NCBI GenBank assembly: GCA_020137815.1
Contig: CM035353.1
Coordinates: 5,699,597-5,763,596, forward strand
DNA from: Hormiphora californensis
Lineage: Eukaryota; Ctenophora; Tentaculata; Cydippida; Pleurobrachiidae
Reading direction: 5' to 3'
DNA: 64,000 nt
In this document: positions 10,669 through 21,889 of the stretch, one piece after another
How the letters are laid out: each line of letters begins with the position of its first letter
Numbering within the stretch: position 1 is the first letter of the stretch
Notes under the pieces: model-generated
The model's input: the letters and a program-made list of their open reading frames with translations, nothing else
Told to the model about the DNA's origin: nothing
The model's database searches: none
Program-made: the position numbers and the translations under genes

Positions 10669-12058
10669 ATGGACGCGTTAGTTGCATTGGGAATTTCAAA
10701 CTATGTACTGTGGATGATAAGGAACGCAAGTAGTGTCCTCTTCACCAAGAATGGGTGTACTATCTGCAAAGCGGCCATGAAGGTTCTCAGACGAGTTGGT
10801 AGGTAGATCAAAATCTTTGTCTCAACTCAACAAAATCCTGAAATGAATTTTAAATCTGGAATTAAAACAGTAATTGAATGTGTATTACTCACGATCTTTG
10901 CAGGAAAAAGCACAGGGATAGTCGATAAAGACGTTACAGTTGTTGATCTGGATTCTCGAACAGATAAGGTACACACAGTAGGACCTTGGTATCGAAGACA
11001 CCTTACACTCTGCGCGCTGGCAAGGGGTAACTTCGTAACCTAAGTAGGACCCCCATTTACCGGCGTGTAAACTGTCTGTAAACCACCACCTCTAAAAACA
11101 TACAGTCCGCGTAGCTCTTTTGTTGTGACATGTGCAGTTGTCTTAATCCACAATGACGTCTGTTTTTTGTAATGGAAGTCCCTTACCTGGTAGTTGGACA
11201 GCATTTTAAGTAGGACGAGACAATATGAACAGTTTTACTCTGTCAGAGCATTGGTCCTGACCCTATTTTCATTTCTGCACGCGGAGTCCGGGCGAGATCA
11301 ACTGTGGTCAGAGCATTGACCTGACAGGTTTTACTCAACTAGATGTAGAGAGAGATGTCGTTTACAGTCAATGGGCGGTGTCTCGCGTACTCGGCAAACC
11401 GAGGAAAAAATGAAAGCTTTCGAAAGGTTGAAACCAGTTGGCACTGTCAATTCCTGACAACTTGTAGCAGGTTTAAATTTGAATCTTGAATATATGGTGG
11501 GGTATTGGGAGAAAACTAACATAAAAAATTTTCGCTCTATTCCAGGAAAACATTGCTTTAACTCGCTCTATTCCAGGAAAACATTGCTTTAACTCGCTCT
11601 ATTCCAGGAAAACATTGCTTTAACTCCCTCTATTCCAGGAAAAGATTCTACGTGAATTGGAAGATCTGACAGGAGCTAAAACCGTACCACAACTGTTTGT
11701 TAATGAGAGATATGTTGGTGGGCTTGAAGAAATGAAGGTAACTAAATTCAGTTATGTACAACGGTTATGTAATTTTGGCGTGCGTGCGTACGCTCCCATT
11801 TCAAGTAGGCTTACTAAAAATAGTATCGCAGTTAAAGGATGAGGTTCCACTCACAACCTATAGTTTGTATATCTTCTTTAGGAAGAATATAGAAATAGAA
11901 GGCTACACAAGGAGTACGCACTGGCAAGGGCTGTGGATAAGAAAACCTGTGTGGATTGTGAATGGAAAAATGTACAGAAAAATATGACCACTGGAGGCCA
12001 GCATAAAAAAAACGGACTTGAACAATATCGATACATCACAGACTCTGAATCTGACTGA
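10669..12058 (+). CDS. Grx-F: glutaredoxin with CTIC active site and CVDC tail
   Basis: Exons 10669-10798, 10904-10968, 11639-11737 and 11882-12058 (471 nt, 156 residues). This is a classical dithiol glutaredoxin layout: SVLFTKNGCTICKAAMKVLR with the redox CxxC at residues 29-32, VVDLDSRTDK, a TVPQLFVNERYVGG strand with cis-proline and GG motif, then a charged helix. After the domain come KKTCVDCEW and an acidic C-terminus (DSESD). Expected role: glutathione-dependent reduction of disulfides or mixed disulfides in the cytosol; no signal peptide is visible. The exon 3 acceptor at 11638 is the last of four tandem copies of the same splice-site sequence. An AG at 10662 lies 6 nt before the ATG. 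Confidence 0.9.
11532..11645 (+). repeat. four tandem copies of the exon 3 splice acceptor of Grx-F
   Basis: A 31-bp unit, CTCTATTCCAGGAAAA plus CATTGCTTTAACTCG, is repeated so that TCTATTCCAG|GAAAA occurs four times. Only the last copy leads into the open exon. Because 31 is not a multiple of three, use of an earlier copy changes the frame and meets stops. Confidence 0.85.
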
Positions 12059-12284
12059 GGAAGCTCTGTAGAAGAGATACGAGAATTGAAAAGATTTCAA
12101 ATACTAAGTTATTTATATGGATATTATTTGTCGCGTACCCCTTACTCAACAAGATATTATTATTTATACTGATAGCTGTCTGAATAAACTTCTTTTTTAT
12201 AAGACACTGACAACTACTACAACTACTACAACTAACACTATTTTTAATATTCAATATTCATAGCTTGAATGGTTTTCATTCTAA

Positions 12285-14214
12285 ATGGTTCACCCTGTTG
12301 ACATTTTGAAAAGTGGCGTACCAGTAACCTTCCAATGGCTCCTTCAACAGGTAGACTCTCAGCCCCTTCCACTTCCATGTACTCACCCCTTACTTCCATG
12401 TACTGGATACATGTATAACAGTCAGATCCCGATTCACCAAGATACCCGGGGTATATCGGGGTTCGACTGTATATTTACATATTTATTTGATACACAGCAT
12501 TTATCAGCTCATATATCCTGTGCAGGTTCGAATCCTAGTTGTGTCAGATAGCGAGTGCATATGGTGCAAAAAGGCGAAGGATATTCTGACTAAAGTTGGA
12601 CGACAGAGTCTCCTAAATGACAATGAAATGTTTTTCTTGAACATCAATCAGTTCAAACAGGGGAAACGGGTAAGTGGAAATAACCATGTTTAGGAATCAT
12701 AAGGAACCGAGCCTTTTGCTTCATTAGATTTGTTCTGTTCTCAGACCAAAACGGTTTTTCATTACCGTTTTCTCACTATACAAGCTCAGTAGTAGGCTGA
12801 ATTGCATCCACTGCACCAGTAGTAGTATGTACCGTTAATTTATACCAAATGTTTAGCTGTTTAAAGAGGTAAAAGAGATGACTGGCGTGGAATCCGTGCC
12901 GCAAATCTTCATTGATGAAACATTTATTGGTAAGTGCTTTCTACACTGGACATACCAGGCCCACCTATTAAATAAAGATATAATTTTCTTTTAGAATCGT
13001 TCAATATATCCGTTGATTCTCATCCGTCAAAAACCCCGCCCCCGGTACCGTACTACAGTCGGACCCCGATTTAGGGACACTCTCGGGGGAAAGGCTCTTG
13101 TCCACTAAATCGGGGTGTCCACTAAATCGGGGTCAAATAAGGTTAATTTCCTATATCGGGGGGAAAAAATCCTGTCCCTAAATCGGGGTGCCACTAAATC
13201 GGGGTCCGACTGTACTACCGTTTATAAGCCCATTAAATACACGTGACTGCGACCACGTGGGATCAGATCTTACAGAACTGAAAACGGAACCATTTAGTTA
13301 TAGCTATAAGCTACATTTTAGAGAGATAGGTGCAGTACAAGCTGCACAGAGCCCAGATGACAGTCTGGCTTGTTGTAAACGTTTCACCTGTCAGTTTAAC
13401 TCGGCCCAACAGAATTGCTTCTGTCGGGCCGAGAAGTTGACAGGTGAAACGTTTACAATATTTGATTCTCAGTGCGCGATGGGGTCACCAGACAAGCCCG
13501 AGAGAAGCTGATATGACAGTTGTGCACCCGCGGTAGAGTGATCTGAGCAACTACCTGCATGTGTTCTGGGTCCCAGACGACATGTGGGTTGTTTCTGACT
13601 GCATACATGTCAAATTTGTCGTCTAAGCCATGCTCTAGGATAACTTGATTTATATTTAGATAGATTTAAAAAACAGCTTTTAGAATCATGTTGTACTGTT
13701 TCTAACATTATTCTTCTAACAGGTGGTTACCCTGATTTGAAAATGTTGCACGAGCGGCGGTATGTCCATGAGATGCTACTACCGAAGCAAGACCACGTCA
13801 AGCAGAAACAGGAGCACCAAGAACTGACAAAAAAGACAAAATTTGGAACTTTTATCGATCTGGATAACACTGTAGGTATAACTTGCGATTTATATAATTA
13901 CAACGCATATGGCAATTCTAGACCCCCATAGCCCCAAATTTTCAAAGGCTATGATATTTTTGTCCCCTACTTACTTTTAGGATTCTCCTTAATACATATT
14001 GATTAGATCACATAGATGTTCTAAACGTATAGTAGACTGGCGATTCAACAGAAGACAAAGTTTCTCGAAAATTTTTCCCTGACGTCATTAATAATCCATT
14101 TGTAATCCAAATTTGCTGCAGATGTGCCCGATGTGTGTGGCTGAGGAAATTCAGAAAATGAGGTTGGAAAAGAAGGAAGCCGATCTAAAACTAAAAGCCA
14201 AAGATTACATGTAA
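12285..14214 (+). CDS. Grx-G: glutaredoxin with CIWC active site and CPMC tail
   Basis: Exons 12285-12350, 12526-12669, 12857-12929, 13723-13871 and 14122-14214 (525 nt, 174 residues). The domain reads VRILVVSDSECIWCKKAKDI with the redox CxxC intact, then FLNINQFKQGKR, ESVPQIFIDETFIGGYPDLK with cis-proline and GG motif. A basic and glutamine-rich linker leads to CPMC and a highly charged helical end (EEIQKMRLEKKEADLKLK). It is likely a functional glutathione-linked oxidoreductase. Its third intron (12930-13722) carries a TIR element and a palindrome. A CATAG lies 21 nt upstream of the ATG; a short upstream ATG in another frame lies between them. Confidence 0.9.
12419..12469. mobile_element. 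short remnant of the CAGTCGGACCCC family
   Basis: Begins CAGTCAGATCCCGATTCACC and ends ATCGGGGTTCGACTG in intron 1 of Grx-G; only the two ends remain. Confidence 0.5.
13056..13212. mobile_element. CAGTCGGACCCC-type TIR element in Grx-G intron
   Basis: Complete copy bounded by CAGTCGGACCCCGATTTAGG and AATCGGGGTCCGACTG with TA on both sides. It is closely similar to the copy at 48332-48502 in inverse orientation (both share the 'ccactaaatcgggg' blocks). Confidence 0.75.
13373..13461. repeat. imperfect palindrome, about 40-bp arms
   Basis: TTGTAAACGTTTCACCTGTC with AACTCGGCCC on the left pairs with GGGCCGAGAAGTTGACAGG and TGAAACGTTTACAA on the right around a 4-nt loop. It lies in the Grx-G intron. 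Confidence 0.7.
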
Positions 14215-14220
14215 TTACCT

Positions 14221-14364
14221 AGGGTGTCCCATATATTCTAAGGGTCGGTTGGCGAGCTGTCACACAAATCAAACAGGAAGGAATTAATCCAGCACACTCC
14301 CGTGTTTACACTGTTTTTGCGTGACAGCTCGTCAACTGACCCTCAAAATATATGGGACACCCTG
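14221..14364. mobile_element. mariner-like MITE with AGGGTGTCCCATATAT ends
   Basis: Left end AGGGTGTCCCATATATTCTA and AGGGTCGGTTGGCGAGCTGT are mirrored on the right (ACAGCTCGTCAACTGACCCT, then ATATATGGGACACCCT). A TA lies on the right flank. The ends resemble Tc1/mariner-type termini (inference). It sits between Grx-G and Grx-H. Confidence 0.7.
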
Positions 14365-14801
14365 TATGATATAAGAGAAGTATATTCAATTTGTCCCTGC
14401 TTTTCTACGTGGCATGGTTTCCTCATGAAGGTTTCCTCTGCGGGAGAAAGCTTCTTGTTGCAACGAGTTAAAAGCTTTAAATGAAAACACAACAATCGAG
14501 CCTTCAAAAGTTTAATTGACCATGACAACTTAACCCCCCAGGTTGGCCCGTTCAGCGGTGGAATTGGCCCGAAAGCAGTTAAACAAACATCATAACAAAC
14601 ACAGCCACGGGTCATCGAAGAGCTTTATGTCAAAATTATTTTGAAGTTGATATCAGAGATCAGACAATTATCATTTCCGTTTATATTTTGGGAAGATTAT
14701 TATATATACGTTTCAACTCCACGTCATAGTTTTGGTATAATACATGTTCAGATAAACGCTATGATAATATTCCTGATCCTACAATACATTTACAGGGCAG
14801 T

Positions 14802-16109
14802 ATGTCAGGCGTAGAGGCTTTGCTGGGTCTGGGTATTGCCACAAATGCGATGTGGCTCATACAGAATGCTAAAATTGTTATCTTTGGCAAAGACGGTTGC
14901 AAATGGTGCAAAAAACTATCCAGGTATATTCGTTAATAAAAATTCATTGTAAACGAAAAGGAACAAAAAAATGAATTCCACTAACAAAAACCCCATCTCA
15001 ATTGATTGATAAACTGAACCATATGTTTCACCTAGGTACATATCGAAACTGGGCCACGATTACCCGTTTGGTGATGATGATATAGTCCATGTTGATATTG
15101 ACAAGATCAAGGACGGTTATGATGTGAGTACTACATTAAGGTGACATAGACACCTGGCGCGACCCCCGCTCAATCTCTGTCGCGTCAGGTGTCTATGTCA
15201 CCAAAGTACTACATCGATCCTTCAAAATCTTTATACAAGTGTTTTTGGTCAGGGTTGTATCACAAAAAACCGTTCCTTCACACTGCGCCAATAATATGAC
15301 ATTATATGACAAGGAGAATGGATCCAATTGTATTTTCAAACGACAAACACTGCTGCCGTACACAACTAGTATAGTGTGAAGTTATGAATCATGTGCTGCT
15401 TGTTACAGATGTTTGATGAAGTCAGTAAGATCACGGGAAACAACACAGTCCCACAGGTTGGCGCTTTCTCTATTAAAATTCTAAAATACGAATCTTCAAT
15501 TCCATTTCAAAGCCTTTCCTTACTTGCCATCTATTTTGGTAGTACCTGTCCGCTTGAAAGACATATATCCATTAATCATTAATCAATCTCGTGTCTGGGA
15601 CTTGGGAGGTGTCAACTGTAAAAGTTTATCTCTCCTCAATATTTGCAGGTCTTTGTGGACGAGACATACGTGGGAGGGTATCCTGAGTTCAAGAACATGT
15701 ACAATCGGAAACAAATTCACAAGATACTAAACCCTGTCATGCAGAAGGGATCAGAGAAGCCCTGTGTTGATTGCCATAAGGTGAGACAGTGCGTATATCT
15801 CCTCTTCTTGTTGAGTTGGGAAACCCAATTGAACTATCGTGATGCGTTCGTAAATGCGATATGGTATGCGACACTATTAGATTGAGTGCTCGTGAGTGAT
15901 CAGCATGGTCTATTAAGATGATGGAGATACTATCAGACTATCTAAAGTTTTGAGGTGAACTCTAACCCCTGCTGATCCATTATATCCAGGATATTGAGAA
16001 GGAGAAAGTGGAGAGAAGGAAGAAGTTGGATAAGATTCTTAGAAAACAGCTAGACGAGGACTTGTTGTTTATAAACAACAATATTAGTACACCGGCATTC
16101 GTTAAATGA
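14802..16109 (+). CDS. Grx-H: glutaredoxin with CKWC active site and CVDC tail
   Basis: Exons 14802-14923, 15036-15123, 15409-15456, 15649-15780 and 15990-16109 (510 nt, 169 residues). The domain has AKIVIFGKDGCKWCKKLSRY with the redox CxxC, an HVDIDKIKDGYD segment, NNTVPQ followed by VFVDETYVGGYPEFK (cis-proline, GG motif) and KPCVDCHK after the domain. The last exon is a basic helical stretch (EKEKVERRKKLDKILRKQ) ending LLFINNN and PAFVK. It is probably the most canonical enzyme of the cluster. The exon border after VPQ is the same as in Grx-D and Grx-E. An AG at 14795 lies 6 nt before the ATG. Confidence 0.9.
15140..15202. repeat. palindromic repeat GGTGACATAGACACCTGGCG
   Basis: GGTGACATAGACACCTGGCG on the left and CGCGTCAGGTGTCTATGTCACC on the right, in the second intron of Grx-H. 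A shorter, gap-free copy is at 38877-38920. Confidence 0.75.
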
Positions 16110-16396
16110 GTTGATATCTTGGACTTATAACAGTTGCTAGGTTTATGATGAGTTTGAAATTTCGATCTGGCAGTGCTTATTATAGTTAGCTGTACAGTTT
16201 TTTATGCTACTAATACCTCAATGTATAATTATTATGGCCTCTTTTAGTTTAACCACAACTCACAAGTATTTTCTTGCCCCCCCCCCCAATTCCTCCCACT
16301 ATTTAAGCTATAAATAATAACAACTAATATCTAATTTATAATACATAAATCAAGCTAGCATGTAAAAAGGCAAAGATATAAAGTAGCAGGGGAAGT

Positions 16397-17707
16397 ATGT
16401 CTATGCTTTGGAGTCTGGTCAGTACTATCCAGCTGAAAAAGATAGTAATATTCAATAGGTACTGAGAATCTGATTACCCGGCCGCTTGCTGTCTGGCGCC
16501 GCCGACCCCATCTGAGCGCACTGAGAATCAAATGGGGTATGGCGCCGCCATACAGGCAGCTTGTAGTAGTGGAGAAACGGTTTTCCATTACAGAACGCAG
16601 ACTCTGCACTACAAGCACCACTACACTGTACCAGTGGTGCATGTAGTGGAGATACCGCATGATTATTGAGTAGGGGCTAATATAACATTGCAGTTTATAT
16701 CTTTCTTGGCAAAACATTAACCTCTCTCACTCTTTCTGTTGGATTCAAGGTCCAAATCGGTCTACACGAAAAAGATAAAGAAGTTGATTACTAAAAACGG
16801 CTATAAAGATGATGACTGCTTGGTGAGAACATGACACAGAAATCTTTTTGGTATCTATAAGTGAAATTTGAAAACTGCGACCAGTTGAAATTAAATTGAG
16901 TCCAATATCATTATGACCCACTACGAATTCAGATTTATTCTTCAGGTTATCAACCTTGACGAGTTGAAAGCTGGTGATAATGTTCTTGCAAACTTATACA
17001 AACTAACTGGTAATTAATATTTAATTAGTAACTACTCATTTTGTTGTTTAAACTCGGCTGTTCTAGAAAACAGTATTGTGTTTATGGTACATGGGACACT
17101 GCAACATATCCCCTTACTGCTGCAGGTGACACGGACTTACCGAAGGTTTTTGTAGAAGAGACCTACATGGGTGGGTACAATGACTTAAAAGCTGCCGTTA
17201 TGACTGGACAATTCAAATACATATCAAGAGATAGGTATATTTATTTGATTGGTATCTAAATATTGAGAGTATTGACCCTTACTACTTGGTTATCACATTA
17301 CGACCATCTTCTCGCCAAGAAACTGTATTGGTCAGATACCGTATCCCCACTACTACAACTGCAGTAGTGAGGATACGGTGTACTTGTATCAAGTAGCACT
17401 GTTATAATCAGGAACCGACCGAATCAGGAAATACTGGTCCCTGATTGGCTGATAACCAGTCACGTGACCTAGATAACGAGTTCTGATTGGTTGTTTACTT
17501 GTATCAAGTAGAACTGTTATAATGTCCCTTTTCAGGGGGTGTATTGAATGTGACGATAATTGGAAAAGTAACCGGTTCACTGATAAGCTTGATATCCTAC
17601 CAACCCTACCCGCCACAACAGCTGTTCCATTACAAACCTCGTCCGCCTTCGGGAAGGCACTGGGGGCCAAGGAGTTTTCTATCAAACCATCTTTCGGTAA
17701 ACATTAA
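16397..17707 (+). CDS. Grx-I: glutaredoxin-fold protein without active-site cysteines, CIEC tail
   Basis: Exons 16397-16458, 16750-16822, 16946-17009, 17126-17234 and 17536-17707 (480 nt, 159 residues). The first exon ends in KKIVIFN, and the second opens RSKSVYTKKIKKLI, so the CxxC is replaced much as in Grx-A (both have SKS). The remainder is well kept: VINLDELKAGDN, DLPKVFVEETYMGGYNDLK. The tail has CIECDDNW and ends in a Pro/Thr and Ser/Phe-rich stretch. It closes the cluster; nothing like a tenth member follows. The start was chosen as the only ATG in frame with the strand; the upstream acceptor-like AG is weaker here than in the other genes. Confidence 0.8.
16488..16565. repeat. CTGTCTGGCGCCGCC palindromic repeat, copy in Grx-I intron
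   Basis: GCTGTCTGGCGCCGCC, GACCCCATCTGAGCGCACTG and ATGGCGCCGCCATACAGGC in order. Related copies are around 17727-17785, 21270-21342, 24790-24852 and 35686-35757. All have the 'CATCTGAGCGCACTG' core flanked by GGCGCC-type ends. Short non-autonomous repeat of unknown class. Confidence 0.6.
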
Positions 17708-18683
17708 TGACACTAGCATGGGAGCTGTCTGGCGCCGCCGACCCCATCTGAGCACTCTGTCCCAATTTGAGAATCAAATGGTGGTATACAGCATGGGACA
17801 CATAATTTTGTTTTTACTTTATATAGCTGGCCTATTAAATTTGTGTGTTTCATGGTTGGAAGATCCATGGAAGTCAATTTGTTTTGTAATTATGTCATTG
17901 TGTGGTTATATCGTGGTCGACCATTTACTAATTATAGATCGAAATGTGATTGTACGAAAAAGCTTTATAACGTTGCCAACAAAACCACTGCTTCTTTTTT
18001 CCACGTGTATTTTACTACCATCTTTCCTTGATCTTAGTGATCTTATTCTTTATCTTGCTCTGGTCTCTGTTGTTTCATGATAGAGAGAATTTGAGGAGGA
18101 TATAGTGGGTAATTTGTTGCCATGCCACGCAGTCTGTCTGTTCGGCACTTTAAGCGCCTCGGCTTACGCTCGCCCTTACGCTCGCCCTTCGCGTAAGCTC
18201 ACACCGGGCCTTCGGCCCGGTGTGAGAGCTGACAGACAAGGAACATGTCAAGTAATTTGTTCGCTTAACAAATAGCTATTCATCAATATATTTTAGGACC
18301 CTAGGATCCTAAAATTTATTGATTCAAACACAAGGAAAAGCTGCTTTGTTCAAATTAATCACGTGGATACACTTGATGCTAGGTTGACGTGATTCGTTCA
18401 ACATGATCATTACATGAGTATTCACATCTTGAATTTACTCAATTTATCTTTAATTGAATGCTCTGTGTAGTGGCTCTGGGTAGTGGCTATTCGCCTGATA
18501 ATCATTCATTTTGAAACATTGCTGTTTAGTACGAGCTGTTTAGATATTCAAATCATGCTGTTTTTATGTCGCCAATAAATTTAACATTGCCATAATAGAT
18601 GTATGATGACTTTTTTCGGACATCTTTGAGAGACAGAGGTACCATCTGCACACCCATTTAAATCTCGAATCGGTTACCGTTTC

Positions 18684-18720
<37 letters not shown>

Positions 18721-18823
18721 GATTCCCGTCTCTGTGTCTCCCGATCTCTCAATCTTGTCTTTTCCGTGTTGGCATGGCAATTGTGTGATACATATTAGAA
18801 TGTTAGTTTAACACGTGATCAGT

Positions 18824-19050
<227 letters not shown>

Positions 19051-19267
19051 CTTTCTCTCATTCCTGCAATTATACTCATGTGCCTATAAATTTTGGTCGA
19101 GCAAGGTCGAGTTAGCCTAGGTGAAATCTAATCAGATCATCATCTTGACTGAGCGAAAAAGGGAAAAATGGAGTAGAGCATCTAGGGCCGGAAATAGGGC
19201 AGCAAAAAAAGAGCAGAACTGGATCGTACAGGGATCAGGATTTAAGAGTCTATTGTCAAAATATTTA

Positions 19268-19515
19268 ATGGATGATGACGTCAACAAATAGATGATGACG
19301 TCAACAAATAGATGATGACGTCAACAAATAGATGATGACGTCAGCAAATAGATGATGACGTCAACAAATAGATGATGACGTCAACAAATAGATGATGACG
19401 TCAACAAATAGATGATGACGTCAACAAATAGATGATGACGTCAACAAATAGATGATGACGTCAACAAATAGATGATGACGTCAACAAATAGATGATGACG
19501 TCAACAAATAGATGA
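19268..19515. repeat. 12-copy 20-bp tandem array containing TGACGTCA
   Basis: The unit GATGATGACGTCAACAAATA is repeated 12 times with one substitution (TCAGC for TCAAC). Each unit contains the perfect palindrome TGACGTCA, the consensus cAMP-response element bound by CREB/ATF bZIP factors, at an exact 20-bp period (about two helical turns). Confidence 0.9.
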
Positions 19516-20451
19516 TGGATAAATGATCTAGAAGACATGTTCGACAAGAATAGAGTGGAAAATCCGCGAGAGAAACTTGACAATTAGAAAGAGAGAGGGA
19601 GAAAGAGAGGGAGAAAGAAAGAGAGCGAGAGAGAGATATAGAGAGGGAGAGAGAGATGCTAACTGATCTTTACACATGACACGGAAAGCTATCAGATCGG
19701 TCTACAGCTGCTGTCTACACAGCTTTTCATGCACATGTGTACGCATACACGTATTTCTGGTCTTTGTGATTGACGTTCATACAGAATTTGGCAGCCATCA
19801 TACATAACTAGCATGTAATACTTTACTATTATTATGTGAAAATTGTAAATCTTGTGTATCTATAATTATAGCGTTCTCTTACGGTCCGTGGTTTTTGAGG
19901 AACCTATAAATTATCATATTCGGAAATTCCGGAAATCAGCTTTCGTAGAATCATCTGCTCTTCTTCCTCGTATTATAGTAGATCGTCTCCCAGCTTTTTG
20001 TGGTTAACTTAACATCGCTTATAGGAGATGGATTATTATAAGCAGAGAGGGACAGACATAGAGCGACGAATAGATAGTGAGATAGAGAGAGAAAGAGAGA
20101 AAGAGAGAAAGAAAGAGAGAAGGAGAATAGAAAACGATTAGAAAGGACCTTAATTAGATGGAGAGACATTAATTAAAAGGACCGAAAAAGAATGAATTGA
20201 AGATGTATTATTGCTGAGAGTCCATGGAACATAATACGATATTGTTTTACGAGCTGATTACTATTATATACGGCGACTTTCGTCGTCAATTATACGCAAT
20301 GATCTAATCGCAACCTCGAAATCATTTGTTTTTTGTTTATGATTTAGCCATTCCTCTTCATCTCTTACACTTCATAGTCTATCTCTCAATTAAGCTGGCT
20401 CTCCCTCTTTATATCTGTATCTATCTCTCTCTCTCTCTCTCTCTATCTCTA

Positions 20452-20555
<104 letters not shown>

Positions 20556-20928
20556 CCCTCTTTCTCTCACTCTCTTTTAGATCACACTTCTGAAAACACG
20601 CGATTCGTATGATATAGATAGTGATGGTAGAAATCATAAATCTGTTCACTTGTAATTATGATCTTATGTTGATTCAGGCTGTTTTTATGTGTGAATTGGC
20701 TAGTTTTCTTATAGCAACACACTTCCGTCAATCGTCATAAGGGGCCGTCCCCACTGTCCGAGTTCGTAGTTTCGTACACACATAATTGAGGCAAAATTAG
20801 GGTAATCATTGAATAGGTACTCATATTTTCTCGATGAAATTGTGGGTCAAATCACAAGAACTCAGTTCAGCTAATATCTTCTACGAAAAAAACCGGTAAA
20901 ATTTTGGTAAATCCAGGCCTTTCATCAG

Positions 20929-21016
20929 TATAAATTGGGTTATAGTAAACAAAAAAAGCAAAAACTTATGATCATAAGTTTTTGCTTTTTTTGTTTACTA
21001 TAACCCAATTTATAAA
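20929..21016. repeat. 88-bp perfect-arm palindrome
   Basis: ATAAATTGGGTTATAGTAAA on the left is mirrored by TTTACTATAACCCAATTTAT on the right, meeting at TTATGATCATAA. Complete hairpin potential; no coding content. Confidence 0.85.
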
Positions 21017-21342
21017 CCCAATTCACCATGCTACGATTGTATTGATTTCTTTTTGCGATCTAACGATTTGTTAACATTTAGTGTCATCTATCTTGGGCAC
21101 AAAACAACTTTTCTCTTTCGTTCTTTAATTGGCCATGATAATTGATAAATTAGTAAAGTGTTTGTCTGGCCAAACATCATGCTTAGAAAATGATTGGTTG
21201 CTAGCTTTTGCTCTTCATTTGTAATCTCTCTTCGCCCCAATGTAAAATGCACTGAAATCTCCTGTATGCAGCGGCGCCATACCTCCCATTTGATTCTCAA
21301 CGCGACAGTGCGCTCAGATGGGGTCGGCGGCGCCAGACAAGA

Positions 21343-21889
21343 AATCTCTATCTCTATCTCTATCTCTATCTCTATCTCTATCTCTATCTCTATCTCTATC
21401 TCTATCTCTATCTCTATCTCTATCTCTATCTCTATCTCTATCTCTATCTCTATCTCTATCTCTATCTCTATCTCTATCTCTATCTCTATCTCTATCTCTA
21501 TCTCTATCTCTATCTCTATCTCTATCTCTATCTCTATCTCTATCTCTATCTCTATCTCTATCTCTATCTCTATCTCTATCTCTATCTCTATCTCTATCTC
21601 TATCTCTATCTCTATCTCTATCTCTATCTCTATCTCTATCTCTATCTCTATCTCTATCTCTATCTCTATCTCTATCTCTATCTCTATCTCTATCTCTATC
21701 TCTATCTCTATCTCTATCTCTATCTCTATCTCTATCTCTATCTCTATCTCTATCTCTATCTCTATCTCTATCTCTATCTCTATCTCTATCTCTATCTCTA
21801 TCTCTATCTCTATCTCTATCTCTATCTCTATCTCTATCTCTATCTCTATCTCTATCTCTATCTCTATCTCTATCTCTATCTCTATCTCT
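21343..21889. repeat. (TATCTC)n hexanucleotide array, about 91 copies
   Basis: Uninterrupted hexanucleotide repeat of about 546 bp. It is open in several frames (Ile-Ser, Leu-Ser, and Arg-Asp on the other strand) only because of the repeat. Its left edge abuts a CTGGCGCC-family repeat (21270-21342). Confidence 0.95.

Noticed and set aside
12524-12534. Perfect tRNA B-box-like GGTTCGAATCC
   Set aside because: It is the exon 2 border of Grx-G; no A box and no cloverleaf could be formed upstream.
1-17707. A single multi-domain glutaredoxin protein spliced across the whole cluster
   Set aside because: Each unit has its own ATG and an in-frame stop after the CxxC tail, and the coding sums close individually.
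17719-18080. Hydrophobic frame resembling a membrane protein downstream of Grx-I
   Set aside because: Begins inside a GGCGCC-family repeat, overlaps the Grx-I terminal exon in another frame, and shows no exon structure or recognisable family.
18130-18240. GC-rich hairpin as a bacterial-type terminator or ncRNA
   Set aside because: Only a local hairpin (CCGGGCCTTCGGCCCGG) in repeat-rich DNA; no supporting context in a eukaryotic genome.
19266-19515. CRISPR-like array
   Set aside because: The 20-bp units are contiguous without unique spacers, and the genome is clearly eukaryotic.
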